Assembly (NCBI RefSeq): GCF_021295345.1
Contig: NZ_JAIMJB010000018.1
Location: forward strand, 1 to 64,000
Direction: 5' to 3'
DNA length: 64,000 nt
Source of the DNA: Motilimonas eburnea
GTDB lineage: Bacteria > Pseudomonadota > Gammaproteobacteria > Enterobacterales > CBDFNC01
The notes beneath the pieces are model-generated. The model made no database searches, had not been told where the DNA came from, and saw nothing but the letters and a program-made list of their open reading frames with translations. The number at the start of each line of letters is the position of its first letter. The first letter of the stretch is position 1. Position numbers and translations under genes: made by a program. Below, in pieces: positions 20,412 through 30,600 of the stretch.

Positions 20412-23400
20412 CTACATAGATTCAAAAAGCTTCAGTAATTGGTCGCTGTCGGTCAAAATTTGTTGCTCTGCTTCTTTTTCGCCGTATACAGCATCGGCAA
20501 GCTCTTGTTTATGCTGCTGCAATTTTAATACTCGCTCTTCTACCGTTTTTTCGCAGATGAGCTTATAAACAAACACGGGTTTGTCTTGACCGATACGATA
20601 AGCTCGGTCGGTCGCTTGGTTTTCGGCCGCGGGGTTCCACCAAGGATCGTAATGAATCACCGTATCAGCGGCGGTGAGGTTTAAACCAACCCCACCAGCT
20701 TTCAATGAAATCAAAAAGACAGGCACATCCCCATTTTGAAATGAGTTAATCACGTCTGCGCGCTTTTGGGTTTGTCCTGTTAACTTAGCGTAAGGTATGT
20801 TGGCGTTTTTAAATTGGTTTTCAATTAACCCTAGCATTTGTGCAAACTGGGAAAAGATCAGGATCCGGCGTCCTTCTTCCAACATTTCTGGGACGATTTC
20901 CATTAAGAAATCCAGCTTAGCTGATTGACTGATTTTCTGTGCTTGCTCGAGTTTAACCAATTTGGGATCACAACAAGCTTGGCGCATTTTTAATAGGGCG
21001 TCTAAGAATTCAATCCGACTGCGCGCCAACCCTTTGCTAGCCAGTAAGCCTTGCACTCGCGATTCCATGGTGACGCGAATGCTCTCATATAAGGTGCGTT
21101 GCTCTGGTGGCATTTCAATCAAGTGGGTGATTTCGGTTTTCGGCGGCAGCTCTTTTGCGACTTGATCTTTGGTTCGGCGTAACAAGAAAGGCGCGATTTT
21201 TTGTTTCAACCAGAGTTTGGTTTGTTGATCCCCTTCCTTTTCAATAGGGGTTCGGTAGTGCTTATTGAATGCGCTTAAGTTACCTAAAAATCCTGGCATC
21301 AAAAAATCGTAGATAGACCACAGCTCACCCAGGTGGTTTTCCATAGGGGTACCCGTTAGGCATAAACGATGATCGGTATGCAATTTCTTCACGGTTTGGG
21401 TCATTTTAGCCGTTGGATTTTTAATCACTTGGGCTTCATCTAATATCAGCTCGCTAAACTCAAACGGCGCCAGTTCCTCACTGTCTCGCACCAATAGGGG
21501 GTAGGTGGATATGACAATGTCGTGATGATTTATCTCTTTAAATAACGCCTTTCGATCTGGGCCGTGTAACTTTAAGGTGGTTAAATTGGGAGTAAACTTT
21601 TTCGCCTCTGCCTCCCAGTTGCCCACCAAGCTGGTGGGACAAATCACTAACGCGGGTTTGTTAAGCTGGCCTATGTCTTTACGATGCTGCAAGAAGGCGA
21701 GGGCTTGAACGGTTTTACCTAAGCCCATGTCATCGGCCAAAATGCCTCCAAAGCCATATTCATACAAGAAATTGAGCCAGTTTAAGCCTTCTTGCTGATA
21801 GCTACGCAAGGTGGCTTTTAGGTTCGCCGATGGCGCAATCTCTTGGATACCCGAAAAATCAGCCAGCTTCTGAGCCAGCTTTTTAACGTGCTCGCCTCCA
21901 ATCCAGTGATTGATATCTGGTAATTGAGCGAGTACTGCGGCATGGCTATTGGGTAGCCGTAAGGTTTGACTGTCTGGATTGGTCAGTTCTTCTAAAATAG
22001 CTAAAATAGGCTCGATAGTATTGCGTTTGATGGTGAGCATCGCGCCATTTTTTTGCGGTAAAATGAGGTCACCCTGCTGCGATTTCCAATCGGTATGGCG
22101 TTGTAGCCATTCTAATAACATAGGCAGTAAAGGTACGTTACGACCTTCAACTTCAATGGTTAAGCCAATATCAAACCATTGGTTACTTTCTTCTATTTCA
22201 ACACTCATGCCTTGTACAGCTTGCGCTGACAGATCGATGTTATCGGCAAAATGAAGCTGCCAGCCAAGTTGTGTTAAGCGCTCGCCATGGAGTAATTTAA
22301 AGCCAAGCCAAAGCTCTTCTTGGCTCACTTTATCATTGCTATGCAAAAAGCCTTGTAGCACCTGCTTGTCGAGGCGTCCAGTGAGTAAATGTTGATTGGC
22401 CGGTTTTAATGGTAGGCTTTGGTATTGTTGCCATGCTTGCTGCTCTTGCTCGTGTTGGCGCTTAATATGGTAACTATTGCCTTCGATGCTAAAACGCGTT
22501 TGTCGCTCTAAATACACTACATTAGGGCAGAGTCTAACGTCGCCATATTGAAACCAAAACTCGGCTATCAGGCTCGCTTGTCCGGTTTCGAGCGTGCCTT
22601 TACTGATGCTAAGTATCGGCGTGAGTGGTGCATCGACTTCTATTTTGGGTAACTGAACGGGAGCTGGGATCACCTCTTCCGAAAAGTTAATTAACAACTC
22701 TTGGGTAAAGTGTCTGGCTTGTTGCTCGCCTAATACGGGTAGTTTTTGCAGTGCTCGTAATAATTCACCATCTAACTCACTGTCTATCGGGCCTGCGATT
22801 AATGCATCAGGGATCAGATACCATGGCTGCGGCGTGGGCAGCAGTTGCCAAGGCTCATCAATTCCATCTAGCTCAATGGCGAGTTGATATTGTTGTTGCT
22901 GCAGTTGCTGCCAAGCCAGGTTGAGGGGCAAAGGCGAGCCTAGCTGTAAAGGGGAGGCGGTACTTTGCCAAAAACACCGACCTGAAGAGAGCATGCGTTG
23001 CAGTGCAAGGGCGTCATTTTCGGTGCAAATCAAGGTGCTTTTGAGGTTGTACTTGTCATGCTCTTTAAGCAATAACAAGCGCACCAGATTTTTATCGAAG
23101 TCTGTCAGCCAAGAGTCAGACCAAGAGTAATCATTCACTAATTCTTCGAGGCGTTTGCTGCTAAATGCGCCGAAGCTGCCGTCACGCAGAGGTTTAGCGG
23201 CACCCACTTCAACCTGCACATGGCCATCTTTGTCATTGGACAAACAGTAGATGGCTTTCTCTTTGCTAAAATCAGCGTGAGTCTGGCTTTGTTGAAATTG
23301 TGGAGGCAGTTGACTAAACCAAATTTGATACGGGTCCGCTGGTTCTAATTGCTTTTGATACGCGAGTAATAAAGCGACGGCGTGTTTACAGTTCCAACCG

Positions 23401-23651
23401 ACCGGACATGAACACTGACTGCGGATGATCAACTTGCCCGGTTGATTGCTGGCCTTCACTTCGACATTGGTATTATAGGTCACGTCTTTATCCGCTCCCG
23501 TCAGGCTACCAATTAATTTGTCTAACTCAGGGCTATATTTGCACTTCTGTACCAAGCCATCGGTGAACACTTTTTGGCCGCGATCAAAGGTCGGGGTGCC
23601 AAAGCTATTACGTATGTCTTTTTCCGAATAATCCAACATGGTACTCAGCAT
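20412..23651 (-). CDS. SNF2-family helicase with N-terminal SWIM zinc finger
   Basis: About 1080 residues. A SWIM zinc finger (CSCPVGWNCKHAVALLL, near 80) is followed by a long middle region. The SNF2 ATPase has motif I LADDMGLGKTVQ (near 645), motif II DEAQVIKN (near 745) and the helicase C motifs VFLISLKAGGVGLNLT and ATDRAYRIGQ (near 960-1000). It is an ATP-driven double-stranded DNA translocase, and bacterial SWIM-SNF2 proteins have no firmly assigned role. The start is uncertain: codons at 23660, 23651 and 23639 all lack a good ribosome binding site. Confidence 0.9.
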   Translation of the reverse strand: MLSTMLDYSEKDIRNSFGTPTFDRGQKVFTDGLVQKCKYSPELDKLIGSLTGADKDVTYNTNVEVKASNQPGKLIIRSQCSCPVGWNCKHAVALLLAYQKQLEPADPYQIWFSQLPPQFQQSQTHADFSKEKAIYCLSNDKDGHVQVEVGAAKPLRDGSFGAFSSKRLEELVNDYSWSDSWLTDFDKNLVRLLLLKEHDKYNLKSTLICTENDALALQRMLSSGRCFWQSTASPLQLGSPLPLNLAWQQLQQQQYQLAIELDGIDEPWQLLPTPQPWYLIPDALIAGPIDSELDGELLRALQKLPVLGEQQARHFTQELLINFSEEVIPAPVQLPKIEVDAPLTPILSISKGTLETGQASLIAEFWFQYGDVRLCPNVVYLERQTRFSIEGNSYHIKRQHEQEQQAWQQYQSLPLKPANQHLLTGRLDKQVLQGFLHSNDKVSQEELWLGFKLLHGERLTQLGWQLHFADNIDLSAQAVQGMSVEIEESNQWFDIGLTIEVEGRNVPLLPMLLEWLQRHTDWKSQQGDLILPQKNGAMLTIKRNTIEPILAILEELTNPDSQTLRLPNSHAAVLAQLPDINHWIGGEHVKKLAQKLADFSGIQEIAPSANLKATLRSYQQEGLNWLNFLYEYGFGGILADDMGLGKTVQALAFLQHRKDIGQLNKPALVICPTSLVGNWEAEAKKFTPNLTTLKLHGPDRKALFKEINHHDIVISTYPLLVRDSEELAPFEFSELILDEAQVIKNPTAKMTQTVKKLHTDHRLCLTGTPMENHLGELWSIYDFLMPGFLGNLSAFNKHYRTPIEKEGDQQTKLWLKQKIAPFLLRRTKDQVAKELPPKTEITHLIEMPPEQRTLYESIRVTMESRVQGLLASKGLARSRIEFLDALLKMRQACCDPKLVKLEQAQKISQSAKLDFLMEIVPEMLEEGRRILIFSQFAQMLGLIENQFKNANIPYAKLTGQTQKRADVINSFQNGDVPVFLISLKAGGVGLNLTAADTVIHYDPWWNPAAENQATDRAYRIGQDKPVFVYKLICEKTVEERVLKLQQHKQELADAVYGEKEAEQQILTDSDQLLKLFESM

Positions 23652-23779
23652 CACTCTCAATGTTTTTCAGGAAATGGGCTCGATTATAGCGCTATTTAGG
23701 GCGTGAGTGGGAATTGTCTTTAATCAGGCAGCGTAGTTTGCGCTGCCTTTACGCTTGTTGCTTAAAAGCTAGCCTAATA

Positions 23780-24580
23780 TCAGGGCTTGGTGCAATTTGG
23801 TTTCTTATTCGCGGTTGGGGGGAGAGTGGCGATTTTATGCTGTAGATCTTGGATCCGAGTATTGTGAGACGGGTGAGTTGAAAACAGCTCAGGTGGATTA
23901 CTGCCCTTGGCCGCCTTAGCCATATTGAGCCACAACTTCACGCTTTCGTTAGGGTTAAAGCCCGCTTGAGCCATGAGCTCTAGGCCAAGCATATCGGACT
24001 CTGATTCCTGAGTGCGGCCATAAGGTAACAAGATACCGACTTGAGCGCCAAGGCCTAATCCTGCCATTGCGATGTCGTGATACTGACTTGAGCCCAGTGC
24101 TGCACTAGATAGCTGTAAACCTAAGTTAGTTAACTGAGTTTGTGATAACCGTTCATTGCTGTGATTAGCCAGAACATGAGCGACCTCGTGGCCGATCACC
24201 GTCGCCAATTGGTCTTGATTCTCTGCCACCTCGAGTAAGCCGGTATAGACACCGATTTTCCCTCCTGGTAGGGCAAAAGCATTGACCTGCTCGCTAGCAA
24301 AAACAACCACCTCCCAATTGGCGTAGCCCGCTTGTGGCGGAACTTGCTTGATAATGGCATTCGCCACGCAGCCCACGTATTGGTTGGTTTTTTGATCCTT
24401 GCTGATGGGGAGTTGCTTTTTCATTTCAGCAAACGATTGCTCACCGAGCTGAGACATTTCAGCGTTAGAGAACATAATGATCTGGTTACGCCCTGTGGGT
24501 GAAGTTGAACAGCCCGATAGCGACAGGGCCGCGACAAGTAACCCCAGTTTAAGTGAAGATTGACGAAATACAGCCAGCAT
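23780..24580 (-). CDS. M48 family metalloprotease, outer-membrane lipoprotein (LoiP-like)
   Basis: 266 residues from the ATG at 24580, preceded by AAAGGA; an upstream frame to 24631 lacks a site. The lipoprotein signal peptide ends in the lipobox LSGC (near 24). The zinc protease motif is HEVAHVLANH (near 137), and the third ligand Glu lies in the ESDMLGLELMAQAGF segment (near 190). It is probably a periplasmic quality-control protease attached to the outer membrane, like E. coli LoiP/YggG. It ends 59 bases before the PadR gene region. Confidence 0.9.
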   Translation of the reverse strand: MLAVFRQSSLKLGLLVAALSLSGCSTSPTGRNQIIMFSNAEMSQLGEQSFAEMKKQLPISKDQKTNQYVGCVANAIIKQVPPQAGYANWEVVVFASEQVNAFALPGGKIGVYTGLLEVAENQDQLATVIGHEVAHVLANHSNERLSQTQLTNLGLQLSSAALGSSQYHDIAMAGLGLGAQVGILLPYGRTQESESDMLGLELMAQAGFNPNESVKLWLNMAKAAKGSNPPELFSTHPSHNTRIQDLQHKIATLPPTANKKPNCTKP

Positions 24581-24639
24581 GGAAGTTCCTTTGCCAATGT
24601 TGAATAGGTATTTGAGAATAATAGCGCTCACTTTGCTAT

Positions 24640-25203
24640 TTAGTCTTGCTCTTGTTGCTCTTGCTCTGCAAGCTCATTTAATTCAGGTAACACTTGCTCA
24701 GCCCAGCTTAACCAAGCCTGCTCCATGATAATACCGCGCTGTAAGCTGAGGTAAGCCAGTTTGTCACCTTTACTCAGTAGGCTTTTATCAGACGGAAAAT
24801 GATCCAAAAAGCTTTCAAACTTGGCCAAAGACGCGCCATGCTCTTGTTGCAGTCGAACAATATCATCTCTTATTGATGAGGCATTGGCACATTCGCCAGC
24901 CATAAACTTGGCGAGAAAAGGAGAGTTAAGTAAGCGCTCTGAGGTAGGTTGTGCTAGCCATTGCTCCAAGGCTTGCTGCCCTTGTTGGGTGACCTTATAA
25001 ATTTTCTTATCGGGCTTGCCTTGTTGAGCTTGTTTGATACAGCTTATCAGGCCCTCGTTCGCCATTTTTTTTAATTCACGATAGATCTGCTGATGGCTCG
25101 CCTGCCAAAAGTTAGCGGATTTATCGTCATATTCTTTGGCTAGCTCGTATCCTGTCATATCCCCTTTTTGCAAGGTAATCAATAACACGTTTTTTAGGCT
25201 CAT
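24640..25203 (-). CDS. PadR family transcriptional regulator
   Basis: 187 residues from the ATG at 25203; the open frame continues 50 codons upstream but that part is polar, unlike the family. The winged-helix domain (about 1-80) begins MSLKNVLLITLQKGDMTGYELAKEYD, with the recognition helix ASHQQIYRELKKMANEGLI. The C-terminal helical dimerisation domain of the Vir_act_alpha_C type follows. PadR proteins repress detoxification or efflux genes. The adjacent M48 protease may be co-transcribed (60-base gap). Confidence 0.85.
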   Translation of the reverse strand: MSLKNVLLITLQKGDMTGYELAKEYDDKSANFWQASHQQIYRELKKMANEGLISCIKQAQQGKPDKKIYKVTQQGQQALEQWLAQPTSERLLNSPFLAKFMAGECANASSIRDDIVRLQQEHGASLAKFESFLDHFPSDKSLLSKGDKLAYLSLQRGIIMEQAWLSWAEQVLPELNELAEQEQQEQD

Positions 25204-25486
25204 ATCTGGCTCTTTATTATGATTGGGCGTGTAAATAATAACGAATTCATCTAATTTGTTCGAGTGTTGCTGCAGATGGGGTTCACTTTTATTGTGTTTT
25301 TTGACAATAAAATGCTGTCGCCTGATGATGGCGCGGTCTTTCTTTGATGCCAATCGATCTTGGCTTAATCAAAGGAGAGGGATCACAGTTTGTCTCGTTG
25401 GTTTTACTCAGTCATGTTGATTTCAAAAGGAAAATGAGGTTAACAGGCTACACTTAACGTATCTACCTTAGTTGTGAGTATGGCCT

Positions 25487-27253
25487 ATGATGAAATCTAT
25501 CTGCTTGATTGTGTTGCTTACTTGCCACTCATTTGCGGCTGCCGCTGCAACCACACATGAGCTTGAACTCGATTACCCCTTGATGCTGATGGGTCTGTTT
25601 GGTGGCTTGGCCATGTTCTTGTATGGCATGGAAAAAATGACTCAAGCCTTAAGTCGTGCCGCTGGCAGTAGAATGAAGTACGTGTTGGGCAAGCTGACCA
25701 CTAACCGAGTTAGCGGGGTGTTCACAGGGGCGGGGTTAACTGCGGTGATCCAATCCTCGTCGGTCACTACTGTGCTGGTGGTCGGGTTTGTTAGCGCGGG
25801 CTTAATGTCATTAAATCAGGCGGTTGGCATAATTATGGGGGCCAATATCGGCACCACCATCACAGCTCAAATCATCGCCTTTAAAGTCACTAAGGTGGCA
25901 TTGGCATTCATCGCGCTCGGTTTTTTAGGCCAAGTGATGGCCAAGACGGAATCGGCTAAAAACTACAGCAATATTCTATTTGGATTAGGGCTGTTGTTTT
26001 TGGGAATGAACACCATGAGTGATGCGATGTCGCCATTACGCACCTTTGCGCCTTTTGTCGACTTCATGGCAAAGATGAACAATCCCCTCTTCGCCATCAT
26101 GATTGCCGCCATCTTTACTGCCTTGGTGCAATCATCATCTGCCACCACGGGCATTGTTATTGTTTTAGCAAGTCAGGGATTTGTGAGTCTTGAATCCGGT
26201 ATAGCCATGGCCATGGGGGCCAATGTAGGGACATGTGTCACCGCTCTGTTGGCCGCCATAGGCAAGGGAGCGGAATCCAAGCAAACCGCTGGCTTGCATT
26301 TTTTGTTTAATGTCATGGGTGTGATTATCTGGTTACCCCTGATCGCCTTATTGGCTAATTTGGCCACCTCCATCTCACCAGCTTACCCTGAACTGCTAGG
26401 CGTTGAGCGTTTAGCGGTAGAAACCCCCAGACAAATAGCCAATGCGAATACCATTTTTAATGTCATGAACACCGTTATTATGCTGCCATTTAGCCATCTC
26501 TTTGTCGTCGCGGTAAAAAAGTTGGTGCCAGCAAAAGAAACCACCAAACCGCAACGGAGTTTGGCGTTAAAATATGTTCGAGAAGACTTTTTAGCGACGC
26601 CCGATATCGCGCTAGAGCAAACGAAACTTGAGGTTTCTCGCGTTGGCCGCCGCGTGGTGAACATGCTCAATGCCATGCCGCCTTTAGCGCAATCCATGGC
26701 CAGCGAGGTCGATAAGCAACAAGTGCGAGAAACACTACGTGACATCGCCAAAATAGAAGACGAAGTGGATATTCTCCATGGCAAGATTTTGCGCTATTTA
26801 GGCCAGTTACGCCAATCCCCCCTGACCGAGCTGCAGAGTAAGCAACAGATAAACTTGGTGAGTATTACCGATCATCTTGAAAACATAGCCGATACCATAG
26901 TGAACGTATTACTGCCCTTAAGTCATCACACCTTGGAATCGAATCTGATGGCCAGTAAGGAAATGCGCGTTGTGCTGGATACTACCCAAAGCCGGGTGCG
27001 AGAAGCCTTACTCGACAGCGTGAATGCCATTCGCCGCAACGACGATCAACTGGCCGAAAATGTGCTCAGCGCCAAACGTGAAATCAACGTGTTGCTGGAA
27101 AAGGTGTTAGCCCGCCAAGCCGAGCGCTTAGTGCAAAACACCGACGCCAGATTAGACATCTTTCGCGCGCAAATGGAATGGGTTAACGGCCTTAAGCACG
27201 TCTACACCCTAAGTAAACGCATCGCTAAGCTGCAATTGCGTAAGGTGAATTAG
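25487..27253 (+). CDS. Na+/phosphate cotransporter family protein with PhoU-like tail
   Basis: 588 residues. An N-terminal signal-like segment precedes two inverted Na/Pi repeats carrying the signature QSSS: VIQSSSVTTVLVVGF (near 84) and LVQSSSATTGIVIVL (near 213), each followed by GAN(I/V)GT. About eight membrane helices occupy residues 30-345. The C-terminal cytoplasmic part (about 380-580) is a PhoU-like helical domain. This is the NptA/YjbB class, which exports or imports phosphate with sodium. Confidence 0.92.
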   Translation: MMKSICLIVLLTCHSFAAAAATTHELELDYPLMLMGLFGGLAMFLYGMEKMTQALSRAAGSRMKYVLGKLTTNRVSGVFTGAGLTAVIQSSSVTTVLVVGFVSAGLMSLNQAVGIIMGANIGTTITAQIIAFKVTKVALAFIALGFLGQVMAKTESAKNYSNILFGLGLLFLGMNTMSDAMSPLRTFAPFVDFMAKMNNPLFAIMIAAIFTALVQSSSATTGIVIVLASQGFVSLESGIAMAMGANVGTCVTALLAAIGKGAESKQTAGLHFLFNVMGVIIWLPLIALLANLATSISPAYPELLGVERLAVETPRQIANANTIFNVMNTVIMLPFSHLFVVAVKKLVPAKETTKPQRSLALKYVREDFLATPDIALEQTKLEVSRVGRRVVNMLNAMPPLAQSMASEVDKQQVRETLRDIAKIEDEVDILHGKILRYLGQLRQSPLTELQSKQQINLVSITDHLENIADTIVNVLLPLSHHTLESNLMASKEMRVVLDTTQSRVREALLDSVNAIRRNDDQLAENVLSAKREINVLLEKVLARQAERLVQNTDARLDIFRAQMEWVNGLKHVYTLSKRIAKLQLRKVN

Positions 27254-27603
27254 GGCGAGATCCGCTAAGGGTAAGTTTATCTCGCCAAAAAGGTGATCGG
27301 ACTTATTTACTATGTCCTCCTTTATCCATTTGGCTGGGATGTTGATAGCATTGTTCTCTTTTGAGCGGATCAATAGATCTTAGTTGGGTTGGGCCAGATT
27401 GTAGTGCTTGAAGACTCAAGAGTTGTTACGTTTGAAAGAGCTATACATCACTTCTACTAGTAATTATCCTATTAATAATCATCGTAAAACCAATATAATA
27501 ACTAAATGAAAGCTCTTAAACACAAATGTTTTGGCCTCTAGTTAGTGATTAAAGATATTCGTACAAGGTTGTGGGGGGAACCAATGCACTGGGAGTGGTT
27601 GAT
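27254..27603. other. Left boundary of the defence-like insertion
   Basis: About 350 bases without a gene. A hairpin (GGCGAGA at 27254, TCTCGCC at 27280) lies right after the transporter stop and may end its transcript. The rest is AT-rich. No tRNA, direct repeat or integrase was seen, so the insertion mechanism is not visible. Confidence 0.4.
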
Positions 27604-30600
27604 ATGTCAATAATTGTTAGTCAGGAGTTTATTGAGCCATCGGATATTGAGCAGGAAATAGCTAGGCAACAACAGACTAGTGTTATCGAAGTTGGCGCTC
27701 AATCTCTGCCTTATCAAAATTTAGACCCAGCGCAGTTCGAGTGCTTACTTTGGGATCTGTTTCGCAGCGGTTTTGAAACAGATCTTGGGCATGACTATAC
27801 GCGACTGATGCTCACAGGAGCAGATCAGGGGCGCGATGTATGGATGACCTCGCACGAAATCCCGGTTGGCTTAGTCCAGTGCAAACGCTATAGCGAGAAG
27901 ATTACCCAAAAAGAAACAATAAAAGAGATCGTTAAGTTTCTTCTTTACGCAGACCTGAATAGGAAATTGTTACCAAAACCCGAGTGTTTCACTTATTACT
28001 TAGCTCTTAGTTGTGGCCCAACGGGTGAAGTTGATGAGTTTTTCAACACGCCAAGTTCATGGCTTAGAGATAACCTTGAAGAAATCGAAACAGCAGCCAA
28101 AGCTGTTATTGCTAAGTATGCTTCTCTAAAGATGGTTGATCTAAGCTGTGCAATGTCACCTCTGCGCGAGCGATTTCAAGCATTGAACTATAGGTTGTTA
28201 AGGCCTCATGAACTGGATAGAGCTCTTAGTATCCATACAGATGTGAGAGAGCGGCACTTTAGGATTCCGGTTCATTCACTGCAATTGTCCAGAGCTCCGT
28301 TTTCTGGTAATAATACCGCTGTACCAAACGACTTGGCTCAAGCTAGCCGACAGCTTGCCTGTTGGCAAAAGACTATTGAAAACCGATTTATAGAACGACC
28401 TGAGCTACAAGATTTGCTTCAGCTGGTTCATTCAAATGAGAGTAGTTGTCATATTCTGACTGGCGTATCAGGCAGTGGGAAATCGTCACTACTATCTGCT
28501 CTTTATGAACGCTTACTTGACGACGATTTTTCTGTTCTGGCAATTAAAGCGGATGAGTTAGATGTCAAGGTTAACGATCTGACTGAGCTGGCAGAAAGTC
28601 TCAAACTAAGTGGAAATCTTACCAATATTTTGCTTGGGGCTTCACAAACCAAACCAGTGGTATTGCTAATTGATCAAATGGATGCAGTTAGTGAGGTAAT
28701 GGATCAAAGCTCAAACCGTTTTAGAGTGCTTGTAGACCTGGTTGTTTCTCTAAAAAGTCGGTTTGAGAGCATTAAGTTAAGTGGCAAAAAGCCAGTTCAT
28801 ATCATCGTGACTTCTCGCCCCTTTGAGGCTAGTTTTGATACTCGTTTTACTCAGTTGGAAGCAAAGTATATTGAACTACCATTGCCTGAAAAGGCAGCTG
28901 TTGAAGCACTTTTAACTGACTTTGGGATAAAAATATCATCGATCCCGCCATCTATGTATCCAGCAATTCAAGTTCCTTTCGCTTTAAATCTGTATGTAAG
29001 CCTTATTAAGGCTGGTGAACAGCCTGACCAAGTTACGTCAAAGAACTTGTTACAGCGATGGCTGGATAAGAAACTGACAGACAGAGCAAGTCGAGCTGAA
29101 CAGATGCTTTTTTTAAAGCGTCTGGCTCAGGATATGGTGAGTAACGAAGTGCTCAGGCGTCCTGTTGATGCTTACCAGTTTGAGAGCGGCCACGTTATTG
29201 CAGCGCTTGAGGCGGCTGGTATTTTGTTGCGGTATGATAAGAATATAGGCTTTAGCCACCAAGCCTGGCTTGATGATTTTCAGGCTCAGAGTTTTAGCAA
29301 TTCAGATGATTTGTGTAGTTTCGTCTACCAAAAACAAGATGGCCTTTTTTCTAGAAGCACGATTTTGCGAGGACTTGAATCTTTGAGGGAAAGAGATCCT
29401 ATGGGGTATCAGTCGACTCTTGACTCATTACTCTTCGGTGGTCGATCACGACGTCATATCCTGCACCTGTTAGTTGATATCCTGGCAATTTCTCCAACCC
29501 CAAGTGCATCCGACGCTGAACGAATTCTTCGATTGATTAATGGTGACGTAGTTTTAGCTAAAAGAGCAATATCTAAAGTAGCGGCAAACTGGAGCAATTG
29601 GCGAGATCATTTGATAGCTAGCATACCAGAGATAATGGAAGAAGCTGAATATAGTAGTCACGTGGTGGAATGGTTGATCGCTGAGTCTAAACACGATGAA
29701 GGGCATGTCATATCACTACTTAACAGGCTTTGGTTTGAGCCTGCTTATGACGATATGACTCTTCGTGTACTATGGCGAGCTTCGGCATATTCAGAGGCCG
29801 CTTTTCGACTTTTTAGGCAATTAATGGCTAGGAATAATGCTGATTCGCTCTATATAGAAGGGTATCTATCAAATTTATGTGAGAAAGGATACACCAAGCA
29901 AGCATTAACCATTCTTGTTGCTTGGTTGAACTCGATCGATGACAAAACAGCATTAGAACAACATATCTACGGCTTCGAGAAACTTGCTATAAATCATCCC
30001 TTGGAATGTATCAAAGCGATATTGCCATGGGTAATACAGTTAATAGAAGAAAATAGCAGCGCAAAACTTGGTTACACTTACCGTAGTAGAATCAGGTCTG
30101 TTATTGAGAGGGATGAACAGTCCGATAGTAGTTCTTTGTTAGGTGGCCTCCGCCTTGCAATTTCAACTTCTGCCCAAAATACGCCAAACGAGTTGCTTCA
30201 ATTAATCAGACCATACATGGCTGTTGATATTGATGATGTACAGGTCATTGTTGCATCAGCTCTATTGTCTAATGGAAAACACTATGCGCAGGACATATAT
30301 GACTATCTGCTTGGTGACCGTTGTCGCTTACAGTTAGGTTCTGGTTACTTCAAAGATGAAGATAATGTCGGTTATACATTTAATGGCAGTGTTACCCTGG
30401 AACTGATAGAAGAAGCGGTCTCACTTTGGAATGATAAGCAAGTTTCTGTCATTAGAGATGCTATTGAGCAGTTCCGTTCGCATCAGCCAAGCGCTGATTA
30501 TCCTGCTGATATGAAGCTAAGGTGTATGCATTACAGCGAGGGTTACCGACTGGCATTACTTTCGAGGTTGCCATCAAAAGCTTTGTCCCCAAGAAGAAAT

